This document shows positions 11,488 to 21,832 of a stretch of 64,000 bases of DNA, in pieces. Source of the DNA: Trametes villosa (lineage: Eukaryota > Basidiomycota > Agaricomycetes > Polyporales > Polyporaceae); contig PUDQ02000010.1 in NCBI GenBank assembly GCA_002964805.2, forward strand, positions 1,364,001 through 1,428,000. The letters run 5' to 3'. The position numbers were made by a program, and so were the translations under genes. Every line of letters starts with the position of its first letter. Within the stretch, counting starts at the first letter, position 1. The notes beneath the pieces were generated by a model. The model saw nothing but the letters and a program-made list of their open reading frames with translations, ran no database searches and was not told where the DNA came from.

Positions 11488-13561
11488 ATGTCGGCGGATC
11501 TCTCGTACAATGTCATGGCGCCCCCATCTGCCGTGGTCGCCCCCGGAAGCGTTGTGCCGCTTCCGTCCTCGATGACTTCGGTTCTCTGGCGGGGCCTGGT
11601 CTCGCTTGGTACGTGGCAATCCGTTCGCGGGGCGTTCTTGACTGATTGGAACGTCCTTCCGCAGCCAGGAGCACGGTCATCACCGCACTCAGGAGTGGTA
11701 TCCAGAACGGCCAAATCGACATTGTCGAGCAGAACGGTGTCACCACCAGCTTCGGCCAGTCCACGGAATCGAAGGGTCGCTCTCGGCATGGACAGATCGT
11801 CATCCACGACGACACGTTCTGGGTTCGTGTCTTCACTTGGTATGATATTGGATGTACGTGCTTTCTTTGGCTCAAGCAACCCGCTTCTTGCTCACGGCCG
11901 TGGTCTATTCTTACAGTCGCAGAGTCGTTCCTTGCTGGCGAGTTCACGTCGCCAGACCTTAAGGAGGTGTTGAACGTACGTTGCTTTGGCGATCAGTATG
12001 TGCTCCTTGCACTGACGTTATACACGTAGATCTACGTGGACAACTTCCGGCTGGGCAGCTTGGGCGGTCTCTCGACGATCGCTTACAGGTTTAACAGTCT
12101 CATCGAGACGATTACTCTACGCTTCAGCCATAATCTCACCAAGGCCGTCGCGAATGTACGTGGACCACACTCCTTCTAGTGTTCCCTGGAGGCTGATATC
12201 GTTTCTTTGCTCAGGTCGCGGGATACGACGCGTCCAATGAACTCTACCAGGTACGCATCAAAACTCTAAACTATCGCGCCTCTTTCCTGACCAGCCCCCA
12301 GTCATTCCTTAGCACAGAGATGCAATATTCGTGCCCCATCTGGGGCGACAAGGAGGGGGGCGTGCGGGGCGACCTCGACGGCGCGCGCCGGCCAGGCGAC
12401 CTCGAGAGCGCGCAGCGCCGGAAGATCGAGTACATCCTCCGCAAGGCGCGCCTGCGGCCCGGAGATCGCCTGCTCGAGATTGGCAGCGGCTGGGGCGGCG
12501 TTGCTATCGCGGTACGCGCAGCCTCGCACATAACGCGAATTTCGTTGATCGCTGACGGGCGCCATTTTTGCGTTTGCGTGCAGGCGGGGCGGATGGGCTG
12601 CACGGTCGACACGATCACGCTCTCGGTGGAGCAGCGTGCGCTTGCGCTCGAGCGCGTGAAGGAGGCGGGGCTTGAGGGCCAAGTCCGCGTCCACCTTATG
12701 GACTACCGGAAGATGCCGGCAGAGTTTGAGAAGGCGTTCGACGCGTGCATAAGCATTGAGATGCTTGAGGTAAGGCGAACTTTAACGCATACACTGTACG
12801 GCGTGGCTTAACGTTGTGTTGTTGTAGGCGGTCGGCGCCGAGTACATGCCCACATACATCAAGCAGATCGATTGGGCGCTCAAGGACAACCGTGCGGCCG
12901 TCGTCCTCAGCGCGACGACCTACCCGGAGTGCAGCTACTCCCGTCTGCAGTATGTCCCTCTAGGCCCTTACGCGCGCTGTCTCCGATACTCATGCTTCGC
13001 CGTTCGTCAGGGGTAACGACTTCGTCCGCAAGTACCACTGGCCCAACACCATTATCCCCAGCGCCACTTCGCTTGCCGTCGACTTCAACGAGACGCTGAA
13101 GGGGCGCTTCTCGCTGGAGACGATTGAGGACTTCGGGAGCCGTACGTCGCCGCTTCGCTCCTTCTTGTCCATACATGTATGCTAACAGTCACACGTATGG
13201 CTTGCTAGACTACCCGCGGTGCTTGCGCGAATGGGGAAGGTACGTGCTCCTGCCCGCTTGCTTTCATGTTCGCATCGCTGACAATGTGCACGTGCAGGCG
13301 GCTCGAGGAGAACTGGACGCCAGAGCTGGTCGCGTCGCTCCAGGAGCGCTACTCCAGCCTCAAGGACGAGAAGAACATGGAGATCCTCCGGCGGCGGTGG
13401 CGGTACATGTACCTCTACATGGAGGTCGCGTACTCGCGCGCGTGGCTCAGCCTGACTACGTGGACGTTCGTCCGGCCTGTGAGTACTTCCCCCACTACTA
13501 TTGGAAGGTTTTAAGGATGCTGACTGCTATGCAGGGGCACGCGGCGGAGAACTGTGCATGA
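11488..13561 (+). CDS. Cyclopropane-fatty-acid synthase-like SAM methyltransferase (CMAS family)
   Basis: Twelve exons (11488..11608, 11665..11853, 11917..11975, 12030..12155, 12215..12250, 12302..12511, 12584..12769, 12828..12949, 13011..13141, 13209..13239, 13298..13478, 13535..13561) total 1419 nt and give 472 residues. The family layout is complete: an N-terminal domain ending FAESFLAGEF and SPDL; MQYSCPIW with a conserved cysteine (about 188); the SAM-binding loop LEIGSGWGG (about 235-243); ITLSVEQ; SIEMLEAVG with the conserved glutamate; YHWPNTIIPS; and HYPRCLREWG. Bacterial enzymes methylate cis double bonds of phospholipid acyl chains, and fungal relatives include the sphingolipid C9-methyltransferases. 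This protein lacks the N-terminal membrane helices I associate with the latter, so a soluble enzyme acting on an unsaturated lipid or isoprenoid is possible (inference). It is the only single-copy gene of the mirror cluster and sits at its axis. Confidence 0.92.
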
Positions 13562-13981
13562 GCGGAGGTGTTGGTGGTGGACTGGGGCTCGCGTTTATTG
13601 ATCTCGGACATTGCAATCATCTGAACGTCTCGACCGCTATGGGCATATATGTATACAGATATTTATTCTATAGAATGTCGGAATCCCTTGGAACGTCTAC
13701 ATCCCAAGTACGAAGCTTGAAGGAGTCACAAATCCAACCACAGGTAAACATTGGCCTTCAAGTCTCACTAGTGAAGCCGCACATCGCCGGGACCGTATGA
13801 AGTGGCGCCTTCCTTGCCTTATTTCGTAGCAGCACACATCCAGTACGAGCAGTAGTACTTCCAGAGTCGCAATAAGTTACGATAAAGCGAGACGATGATG
13901 CTAATCGATATAGGAAGCTGAGTGCCTAGCGCTTCCAACGGAATCCAATGGACCAAAACGAGCGTAGTATCCGCGCAGTCA
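13562..13981. other. Short convergent 3' spacer
   Basis: The CFA-like gene (+) and the right MFS gene (-) end 420 bp apart, tail to tail. The spacer should hold both polyadenylation regions. No gene is visible. Confidence 0.6.
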
Positions 13982-16254
13982 TCAAGCCACAACCTTCTCC
14001 GAATCATCGCCCTCCTCAGCACCGCTTTGCCGATCCCCCTCCAACGCCCACCGATCGTCGAGCGCGCCATGCATGGGCACGTCGCGCATCAACAGCGACG
14101 CCAAGAACCCGATCCCGAGAATCCCGAGCATCACCTGCCACACAACGATGAGGCTGTCCCCGAACGCCCGCCGCACCTCATCCTTGAACGGCTGCGCGAG
14201 CGTCGGGATCTGCGGGATCGAGGAGTAGGAGAGGTCGACGCCGGTGCCGAGTTCCGCGAGGAAGGCGGGGGGAAGCCGGCGGGAGAGCTCGTTCTGCAGG
14301 ACAGATGCGCCGATGGCGATGCCCCAGATCTGAATGCGGTGCGAGAAGAGAAGGGGGAGGGGAGGAAAGGGAAAGTCAGATGAGATTCATGAGAGGCAGC
14401 GGGATGGCAGCATGCCAAGCAAAAGTGGACCTACCCCGGCGAACGACCGACAGAAGGCGAAGAAGGCGAGCGCGTGCGCATTCTCGGACACAGGCAGTGG
14501 CGACAGCACCGGGAAGTAGGTAACAGCTGCACATTCGTCGGGGTCGATCAGACGTCTGGTTTCTATGCACTCCCGCCGGGTCGTGTTTGCTCACCATATA
14601 GGATACCGGCGCCGGCCCCAAGCAGAAGCGGAAGTCCTACTGCATGCGCGAGCGGAGCGTCCGCGTCCAATGTCGTGAACACGCCCATCCCGACCATGAA
14701 CACCGCCCACCCGAGCCAGTGCTGGGGACGATACACCTTCAGGGCGGTCACGGAAACGCTCGAGATAATCACGATGGGCCCCATTGAGAGCGAGAGGCCG
14801 AGCATGTCGACCGCCGACCGGAGCGGGGTTGCGTCCTTGCACGCCTGGTAATACACGGGCAGGTAGTCTGGGCATCACACGAGTTAAGGGCTGCGCACAG
14901 GAACTTTTCTCGTCGCACTCACAGGCAACGGCGAGCACGACAATGGGGTTGATGAAAGTCTGGATGTATCTGCGAGATGGTTGGATCAGCGCCGCCCATT
15001 CATTGATGCCGCCGGTAAGGATGCCTTACCCGCTAACGCTAGTTCGGTTCTGAAGGAGGGACACGGGGACCTTTGCCAAGCGTAAGAGAAGCATCCTAGT
15101 GTACAGCATTAACACACTACTCACGATGGGGTTTCGTGCCCAGAGGGCCTCGTATATGAAGAAGAATATCAATCCGCATAGCCCGAGGATCAGGGGCGCG
15201 AGGACGTGCGCCGATGTCCAGGGGTACTGTACTCCTCCCCAGGTGAGTCCTATCACTGTCGTGGTCGTCGAAGCGATGACTATGAGGTTCCCGCTGCAGG
15301 ATGGCAGAGATGAGACAGGGACGCGGGCGGTTCTAGGCGGGACACTCACAACCAATCCATGCGTCCAAGCTTGCTTGATAGGCTCCCCCCAGGAGTAGGC
15401 AGCTTCAGGAAGGCAGTGACCATCACAAGTGCGGCACCACATATCGGTAGGTTGAGGTCTGCGCGCAGACGGGGCCTCGGTAAGTCGACGTGTGGCATGA
15501 AAGTATGGTAGCAACTCACAGAATAGCCATCTCCATTGCCCGTGCGTAGCCAGCGCTCCTCCCACCAGCGGGCCGATAGCAGAAGAGAAGGCCCACGTCC
15601 TGGAATGATATTAGCAATCCGACAAACCTGCGGAGGCATACTCAAAGACCGCTCACATTCCGATGAGGCCATTGTAAGCCCCGCGTTCCTTCAGCGGGAC
15701 AAGATCGGCCATGACAATCGACACCACCGACAAGATGCCCCCGCCACCCAAACCCTGAACGGCTTCAAGAAGTAAGCGCAATGCTCCCTAGAAGGACGCG
15801 AAGGTAGGCATACCTCGGGCGGCTATGAGCCAATTCATGTTCTGCGCCGCGCCACACAACGCGCTGCCGAGGATGAATGTCGACAAAGAGAAGAACATCG
15901 CGATCCGACGTCCGAATATCTGGGTAGGTAGGTCAGCACCCAAATATGTAGAAGATGCTGTATTCGTACCTCAGCGACGCCACCGCTCAAAGGTAGGAAC
16001 GCAGTGGACGCGAGCGAGTACGCAGTCCCGACCCACACGAAGTCGCCGCCTCGGAGGTCATGGATTATCACAGGTAGCGCGGTCGATACAGCAGTGAGCT
16101 CCAGGGCAGAGAGGAAGACGGAGAGACATAGCGAGAGCACGATCAGCCAGAATTGGAGGCCTTTCTTGCGCGGAGCTGAGCCATCGGTCTGTGGTAGATC
16201 ATCGCTTTGCCGAGCCTCTACCTCCGAGACATTCGCATCCTTCGGAGTATCCAT
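13982..16254 (-). CDS. MFS drug/metabolite efflux transporter (DHA2-like, 14 TM), right copy
   Basis: Inverted paralogue of the gene at 6326-8578. The same exon series can be followed on the minus strand from MDTPKDANVSEVEAR at 16254 to a TAA stop at 13982 after GDDSEKVVA. TM1 (LIVLSLCLSVFLSALELTAV), IFGRRIAMFF, GPLVGGALA and ALDDRW are all kept. An 86-residue stretch covering the middle helices differs from the left copy at only two positions, whereas the cytosolic N-tail and C-tail diverge freely. This pattern fits two functional transporters under purifying selection, or gene conversion of the core. No stop or frameshift was found in the exons checked. Upstream sequences of the two copies do not resemble each other. 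Confidence 0.92.
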
Positions 16255-17374
16255 CCTTCAGCAGCGAGGAGACAGCTACCAGATCGCTCGAGTGGCTAAG
16301 CTTTAAGCACAAGCAAGCTCACACTGTCGAGATGAGCGGAGGAACGCCCACAAGCCAGACGAGGGGGCAATACCAGCGGAGCGCGGGCAGCGAGGGGCGC
16401 GGGGCGTGCCCTACGCGTTGACGGGGCTGAGAGCTAGCGGGGGCAGGTCACTGGCACTGGCAGAGCGTCCTCGTCGGCGGTGCCATCGAGCACCCCCGGT
16501 TGGGTGTGGGAAGACGACACAGCGACAGGGCACGCTTCCTCCGCGCAGAAGATTCATCGCGGGCACGGAACGGGGCAGGGCGTCTCGGGGACTGCCACCT
16601 GCGGGATGACGGCAGTGCGAAGTGGTTCTGAATAACTCGGCAGCACCGAGGACGCCGCTGGGCTGCGGTTTGCGACCCGTGCGCCCGTGCGTTGATGCGG
16701 GGCCTCTGCCGCGGGCATCAAACACGCCATCTGAAGCGGCGTGAGCGCGTGATCGTTGATTCGCCAGTGGTCGCAGTCTGCACACCTCCGCGCGCGGGAG
16801 GTGCTCATTGCTGCTGGCTGGCGTCGCCGACCGGCACGACGGGAGCGATAGCAGTGAGGACCGTGCGGGTGGGGCACCTCGGGCTTCCATGTCATGCTTG
16901 AGCTGACCTGCCGACTTATCAGCGGTGCCGATGTTGCAATGGAGGAAGAAGTATCAACTGAGGTCGGCATCGGAGGAAGCACGCCGCGGATCTATATGCT
17001 CTTTGAAGTTGGACCTGGCACGGGACATGCTGGAAAGGTTCTGGAGAAAACGGACGGCAAAAAGCCGAGCTCCTCCGACGCGATGAAGCCCCAACGATTA
17101 CTGCAGGCATGTTGTAGCGCACACTTGGGATGTCTTCAGTCACGCCAACCTCGACGATGAACAGACACTGACATGCAGGCCTCTATTTGCGGACCATCAC
17201 AGCAGAACGCACCCTGCAGCCTCAAGATCGTCATCCCGATGACGATCTCGTCCGTCAATTCCCCCGATGGCCGACGTGGTCCATGCGCTCGAGATAGACA
17301 TCCGTCGCAGTTCCTAACATCGCGCGACGACTCTGGGGTATACGCACAAGGCTACCAACCGGCACCCGCGACAG
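16255..17374. other. Intergenic, MFS (right) to P450 (right)
   Basis: About 1.1 kb, GC-rich, containing the right MFS promoter and the right P450 3' region. Overlapping open frames on both strands reach 159 codons, but they reflect base composition; no domain is visible. Confidence 0.5.
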
Positions 17375-19593
17375 CTAATCATATGCGTCCTTGAACCCCG
17401 CCACCCCGGGCCGCCGGGTGACCCGGATCCGCAGCGGCACGTCGAAGTACGACGAGCGGGTGTAGCGCAGCCCGGGCAGGAAGCCGGCGACGTTGAACCC
17501 GTCGGGGAAGGCGAAGTCGTACATCAGCACGAGCCGCGAGAGGGTATGGCGCATCTCCTGCCAGGCGAGCGGCTTGCCTATGCACGCGTATTCGCCTGCA
17601 TTTTGGGGGCGAGGTTAGGCGGGAGGGGGCGTGCGTGGCCGGCGAGAGTGACGTACCGAAGCCGAATGAACCGAGGACGTTCTTGTTTGTCTTGGTGTCA
17701 GGCCCAAGCCCACCGGGTATCCAGCGCTCGGGATGGAACACCTAGTTACGCAGACATTGAGCACAAGAGCTCCATAACTTTACGAGAACGCCTTACCAGT
17801 GGCTCCGGTGAGAAATTCTCTTCACTCGTATGCTGCGAGTTGGTGGAAATCGTGATATCAGTGCCCTCGGGAATGAACCGGTCGCCGACGACCATGCCGC
17901 CTGCAGGGACTATTCGTGGTATGAAATACGGCGTGGTCAGTCGGAGCGACTCATAGATCACCCCGTTGAGGTACGGGAGCTGCTGGAGGACATCCATGTC
18001 GAGGTTCCCTGCGGGAGTGGGGAACTCCTTGTCCAGTTCTTGGCGGAGCTTCTGGGCGCATTCGGGGTGCGCTGTGAGGAAGAAGACGCAGAAGGTGAGG
18101 TTGGTCGCCGTCGTGTCAGAGCCTACGTGCGCATCATGTGAGCTGAGGCTGGCAGTAAGAATGCGAAGGACTTCACCTGCAGTCATTGCCACCACCGCGT
18201 CCAACATCAGTTCCTCCTCGGGGATACCGCCTTCCATCTGCGCTTTGTAAATCACGCAACTCGCAAGAACTTCTCAACGCCGTGACGTACCCAATATGAT
18301 GACAAGTCCCGGTAGTCCAGCGCGCGCTCCGCCTTCATTCTCGTGCGCATCATGTTCGTGGCGAGGATGCGCGACGCGTGCATAGTGCGTGTGGCTGGGA
18401 GATACCATAGGATATCCAGCAGCCAAGGAGTGATTCCGATGCTTAAGTTTGTGTCGTGGTTAGCGTGCAAAACCAGAGTTGAAGAGAAGGGTAGCGTGCC
18501 TATCCATGAGGGTTGTCGCAAGCTTGTTCGAGCTCATGATCCCGTCTGTGTCACCGTTCTTGATGAATTCCTGTTCGAATACGTCTCAGTCTGAGTGCTC
18601 CACGGCGGGATATGCATCGCATGAGGCTTACGAAGTCGTTCATGCCACCAAAGACAACGTCTCCCTGCCAGTGCCGGTCAGAACGCTATATCGATATAAG
18701 AGTAGGTGAGACGGGCGTACCATCACATCGAACGCCCAATGCGCCAAGGCTGTTCCTACGTCCACGACACCGTCTTTCTGCCGCACCTCCAAGGCGTGCA
18801 CAAGCTGCCATGTTCTGCGCTCGATGCTCGGCAGCACCTCTTTGAGGCTAAACGATGAGAGGAATCAGCACTACAAAGCGCAGGAGGACCGGCGCGTTCA
18901 CCCACCCTGCACTCGTGAACAGCCCATGCCAGATCCGTCTCCGGTCCTTGTGATTCCGTTTCGTGTCCGGTTTGAAGAAGAGCGCAACGCGCTGGATGCC
19001 GCGGTCGGCTATCCGGTACAACTCGCTCTTCGTCGAGGAGTTCTCGTAGATGGTGAGCGCTGATGGCGAATTGACCGCGACAATGTTCGGCGCTGCGCAA
19101 GAACTCCGATAAGAAACCCGACACGGAGGAGCGCACCTGCGACATACCGATTCTCACAAATGTCCCGTACCTCGCGTGCACGCTGTCAAGGAACGTGTGC
19201 CGCTTTCCGGTGAACGAGATGTACGCCAGCCACAGCCCGGTGACCTTGCACACGGCCGGCCCGGGGAACTTCGCAAGAGGGTGGAATGGCGACAGTCGGT
19301 AGGCGACAGTTGTCAGGAGAAGCGAGACAGCGTAGGCAGACCCTAGTTTGACAGTGGTTGCGAAGGGTCGCTCTTCGGGCGCGCCGTTTACGCGTAACAG
19401 GGCGTATAGGAGTGCGCCGGCGACCGTGTACACCAGGAGCACGTAGTCGCCGCGAATCTTGGACTTGCGGAAGGCGGGCCAGGAGGCCTACGAACGCGGG
19501 AGTGAGCTCGTCAAATTCGTCTGGCGGGTATGGCATTGACTGTGCACTCACAGCTCCTGCGCACGCTGCCGCAAAGAGGTCGGCGGATGACAT
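17375..19593 (-). CDS. Cytochrome P450 monooxygenase, right copy
   Basis: Inverted paralogue of the P450 at 2957-5176, with every exon found in the same order. It starts MSSADLFAAACAGA (exon 1, 14 codons), then the hinge LAKFPGP, IGITPWLLDILWYLPATRT, I-helix AGSDTT, YESLRL, PERW and heme loop FGFGEYACIG, ending FKDAYD before TAG at 17375. The length should be near 550 residues. Identity to the left copy is lower than for the MFS or ICMT pairs, roughly three quarters by eye, with changes at the start of helix I (SETTAAN against SDTTATN) and around PYFIPRIVPAGG, where substrate contacts are expected. The two P450s may therefore have diverged in substrate or regioselectivity (inference). One intron appears to begin with GC instead of GT (donor at 18499). 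Confidence 0.9.
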
Positions 19594-19892
19594 ATCGTAC
19601 GCCGGATAGTGGTAGATACGCTCCGAGCTATAGGAGCTTGTACGGCTGAACCGATTTGGCCAGTTACGCAAGTAGTACCCTAGCAGTGGAGAACGGAAAT
19701 GTCGGCGGTCGTGCAGAGCTTGCACGGTCGTACTAGAAGTGTCTTTCGCTACCGGGCTGAAGGTCACGGTGCGGAGGGTCTCACACGGAGGAGTGGAGTG
19801 CCCTCACGCGTCCTCCGGCCAGCCTTCACGGCAGGAGGGCGACTCCCTGGGAAGATCATCCATCAACAGAGAGATTCCGGGCGTAACCTTCC

Positions 19893-19918
19893 GATGGGGG
19901 GTTAGACAGGCCCTGAAC
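19893..19918 (+). repeat. Dispersed short motif, copy 1
   Basis: Contains GGGGGTTAGACAGGCCCTGA. Close matches occur at about 23066-23090 and 41795-41820. Function unknown; it may be the footprint of a dispersed element. Confidence 0.5.
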
Positions 19919-20407
19919 GTGATATGTAAGAGACGCCAACACACCAAACAGATGGATCATCAGCATCTGCTGTACACGCTCATTGCAGCAAGGTTTGAGC
20001 GCAGATCGCTCCGGACTTCTGGTTTTCTTGCGGATAAGCGGGCCGTTAGCTACGAGGCGTTGAAGGGGATGCGAGCCGGCATCGCAGAGTATCGAAGTTG
20101 TACAACATAGGTGCTGCATGTGGTGGTACAAGCGCAAGTCGTTGCCGGAGTGTCGCGATATGGCGGGGGGAGAGCACGGAACGGCGGGTCGGCATTCGCC
20201 GGGGCTCACAGCGCCCAGCGCTCCGTGTGCAGTCCGACTTTCTCTTCCTCCCTCACTCACGCTCATGATGGGGGGCGAGGAGCAAAGCACCTCGTAAGTA
20301 ACACCGTACGCGGCCGGTCGAGGATGGTGGAGATCTGCACGACATTTAAGTACTGTTCGAGAGCTGTGGCTAGTATACGTCTGCGTCGGAGATACAGTTT
20401 CATAGAT

Positions 20408-20543
20408 ACTAGGGGTGCTCAATTCATGTTCGTTCGCACACCCGTTCGGGCGCCAGCGCGGGCGCCTTGGAACTTCTGGCGGGGCAAGCGCCCGTCAAGC
20501 GCCCGAACGAGTGAGCGAACGAACTGAATTGAGCACCCCTAGT
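20408..20543. mobile_element. MITE-like element with long terminal inverted repeats
   Basis: The first and last roughly 30 bp are near-perfect inverted repeats: ACTAGGGGTGCTCAATTCA at the left is mirrored at the right, followed on both sides by GTTCGTTCGC. One base differs in the stem. The 136-bp length, the absence of any coding capacity and the GC-rich interior are typical of a non-autonomous DNA transposon remnant. No clear target-site duplication could be assigned. It sits in the promoter region shared by the right P450 and ICMT-like genes; no copy was seen in the left arm. Confidence 0.75.
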
Positions 20544-20613
20544 TAGTGCGACTTACGTAGATTGTAGCGCCGAGCGGATCGGAGGTTGTATACTGGCATG
20601 CGGTCAAATAATA

Positions 20614-20633
20614 ACTCACTCACTCACTCACTC
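20614..20633 (+). repeat. ACTC tetranucleotide microsatellite
   Basis: Five tandem ACTC units in the divergent promoter region, 70 bp from the MITE-like element. Confidence 0.85.
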
Positions 20634-21077
20634 ATGCCCGCTACCTTACCAGACTATGGCCCCTCGGACAACCTTGGACAGACAGTTCTGCCTGAACCTG
20701 TGCATTTTGTACGGGCAAGAACCACCACGATGTGATGCTCACTTGGGCCACGCGCGTTTGCGCACATCCACCATGCGTCTCGCCTAGGAACGCGCAGGTA
20801 AGCCCCTGCAGGAGAACATCACGCATCGCTTCGTATCAGGGCCTGTCAAGCCCTCCCATGCATGATGAGCGGAGGTGATCCCGCCAATCCTGCTCGCGGT
20901 CGGCCGTCGAGCACATTTTGGGCATCACCGCGCGGTCTGAAACGCTTTGTGATTGCACTCCGGCACCTGCGCGCGTCAGCGTATATCACTCGGCCGTATC
21001 AAAATACGGCGGCGCTCTTGTTAACACCCCTCTCCCTCCTCGACCTCCCAGTAGCCTTGCTGCTGCCCCCGGCCGCC

Positions 21078-21832
21078 ATGTCTACCCTCAAAGTCATCCT
21101 CCTCGCCGTCTCTGGGGTCATCTTCACTCGGGCGATTAGTCCTCCAAAGCGGCGTGCCCCAGAAGGCGCCAAGGGTGTGTACAGAGGCCAGGCATTCGAA
21201 TTGGTTGTGCGCTTGCTTGCGTACATGGTATGGGTAAGCATCTGAATAGCTACGACCATGTTTAAGCTTCAACTAACGTCTTGGTCGGTCAGCTTGCCGT
21301 CCTCCCCACCATCTCTTCGACGGTCTTGCTTGCGCTATACGACAAGGTCCCCGCAGTCGCGCCACTACTATGCCCCGCAAACCCCGATCGCCTCGAGCCG
21401 CTCTTCAAGATTACGCCTAGATTCCTCATTGGCACCGTCCTCACCATCGCCGGCGGTTCGTTCCGTCTCTGGTCGTACCAGGTCATGGGCGAGCTCTTCA
21501 CGTACGAGGTCGTCATCAAGAAGAGCCACTCGCTCGTCACGTCCGGGCCGTACGCCTACGTGCGGCACCCGTCATACACGGGCGTCATCCTGATGCTCAT
21601 CGGGGAGCACCTGATGCAGTTCGGGGACGTAGGCTATGTGCCGTACTGCGGAATCAAGAGCACGCCCTTCGCGCCGGTCGCGTACAGCTGGCCGTTCATC
21701 GCGCTCTTCGGTGGCTTCTCGCTGTTCCGGCGGTGCGCGGTCGAGGACAAGCAGTTGGTGGAGCACTTCGGCGCGGTGTGGAAGGACTGGGCGGCGCAGG
21801 TGCGGTGGCGGCTGTTCCCTTACGTGTATTAG
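21078..21832 (+). CDS. ICMT-like isoprenylcysteine carboxyl methyltransferase family protein, right copy
   Basis: Two exons, 21078..21233 and 21293..21832, encode 231 residues, exactly the length and split of the left copy at 1155-1909. I count about 23 amino-acid differences, most of them conservative. The catalytic block GPYAYVRHPSYTG and the terminal VRWRLFPYVY are unchanged. Differences cluster in the N-terminal helix (KVILLAVSGVIFTRAI), the lumenal segment around GIKSTPFAPVAYSWPF and one aromatic change (WKDWAA against WKEYAA). This is an ER membrane SAM-dependent carboxyl methyltransferase with an unknown acceptor. It is divergent from the right P450 and marks the outer edge of the right arm. 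Confidence 0.9.

Larger units (their letters stand above)
19594..21077. promoter_or_regulatory. Divergent intergenic region between P450 (right) and ICMT-like (right)
   Basis: About 1.48 kb between divergent start codons. It contains a 136-bp MITE-like inverted-repeat element, a short ACTC microsatellite and one copy of a dispersed 25-bp motif. These help explain why it is longer than the matching left spacer (1.05 kb). A 188-codon minus-strand frame (19856-20422) runs into the element's inverted repeat and was not accepted. Confidence 0.5.

Noticed and set aside
11283..11879. 198-codon minus frame over the start of the CFA-like gene
   Set aside because: Antisense of the first CFA-like exons, which splice in frame with clear family motifs on plus.
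19856..20422. 188-codon minus frame in the right-arm promoter region
   Set aside because: It reads into the terminal repeat of the MITE-like element, has no domain and no counterpart in the left arm.
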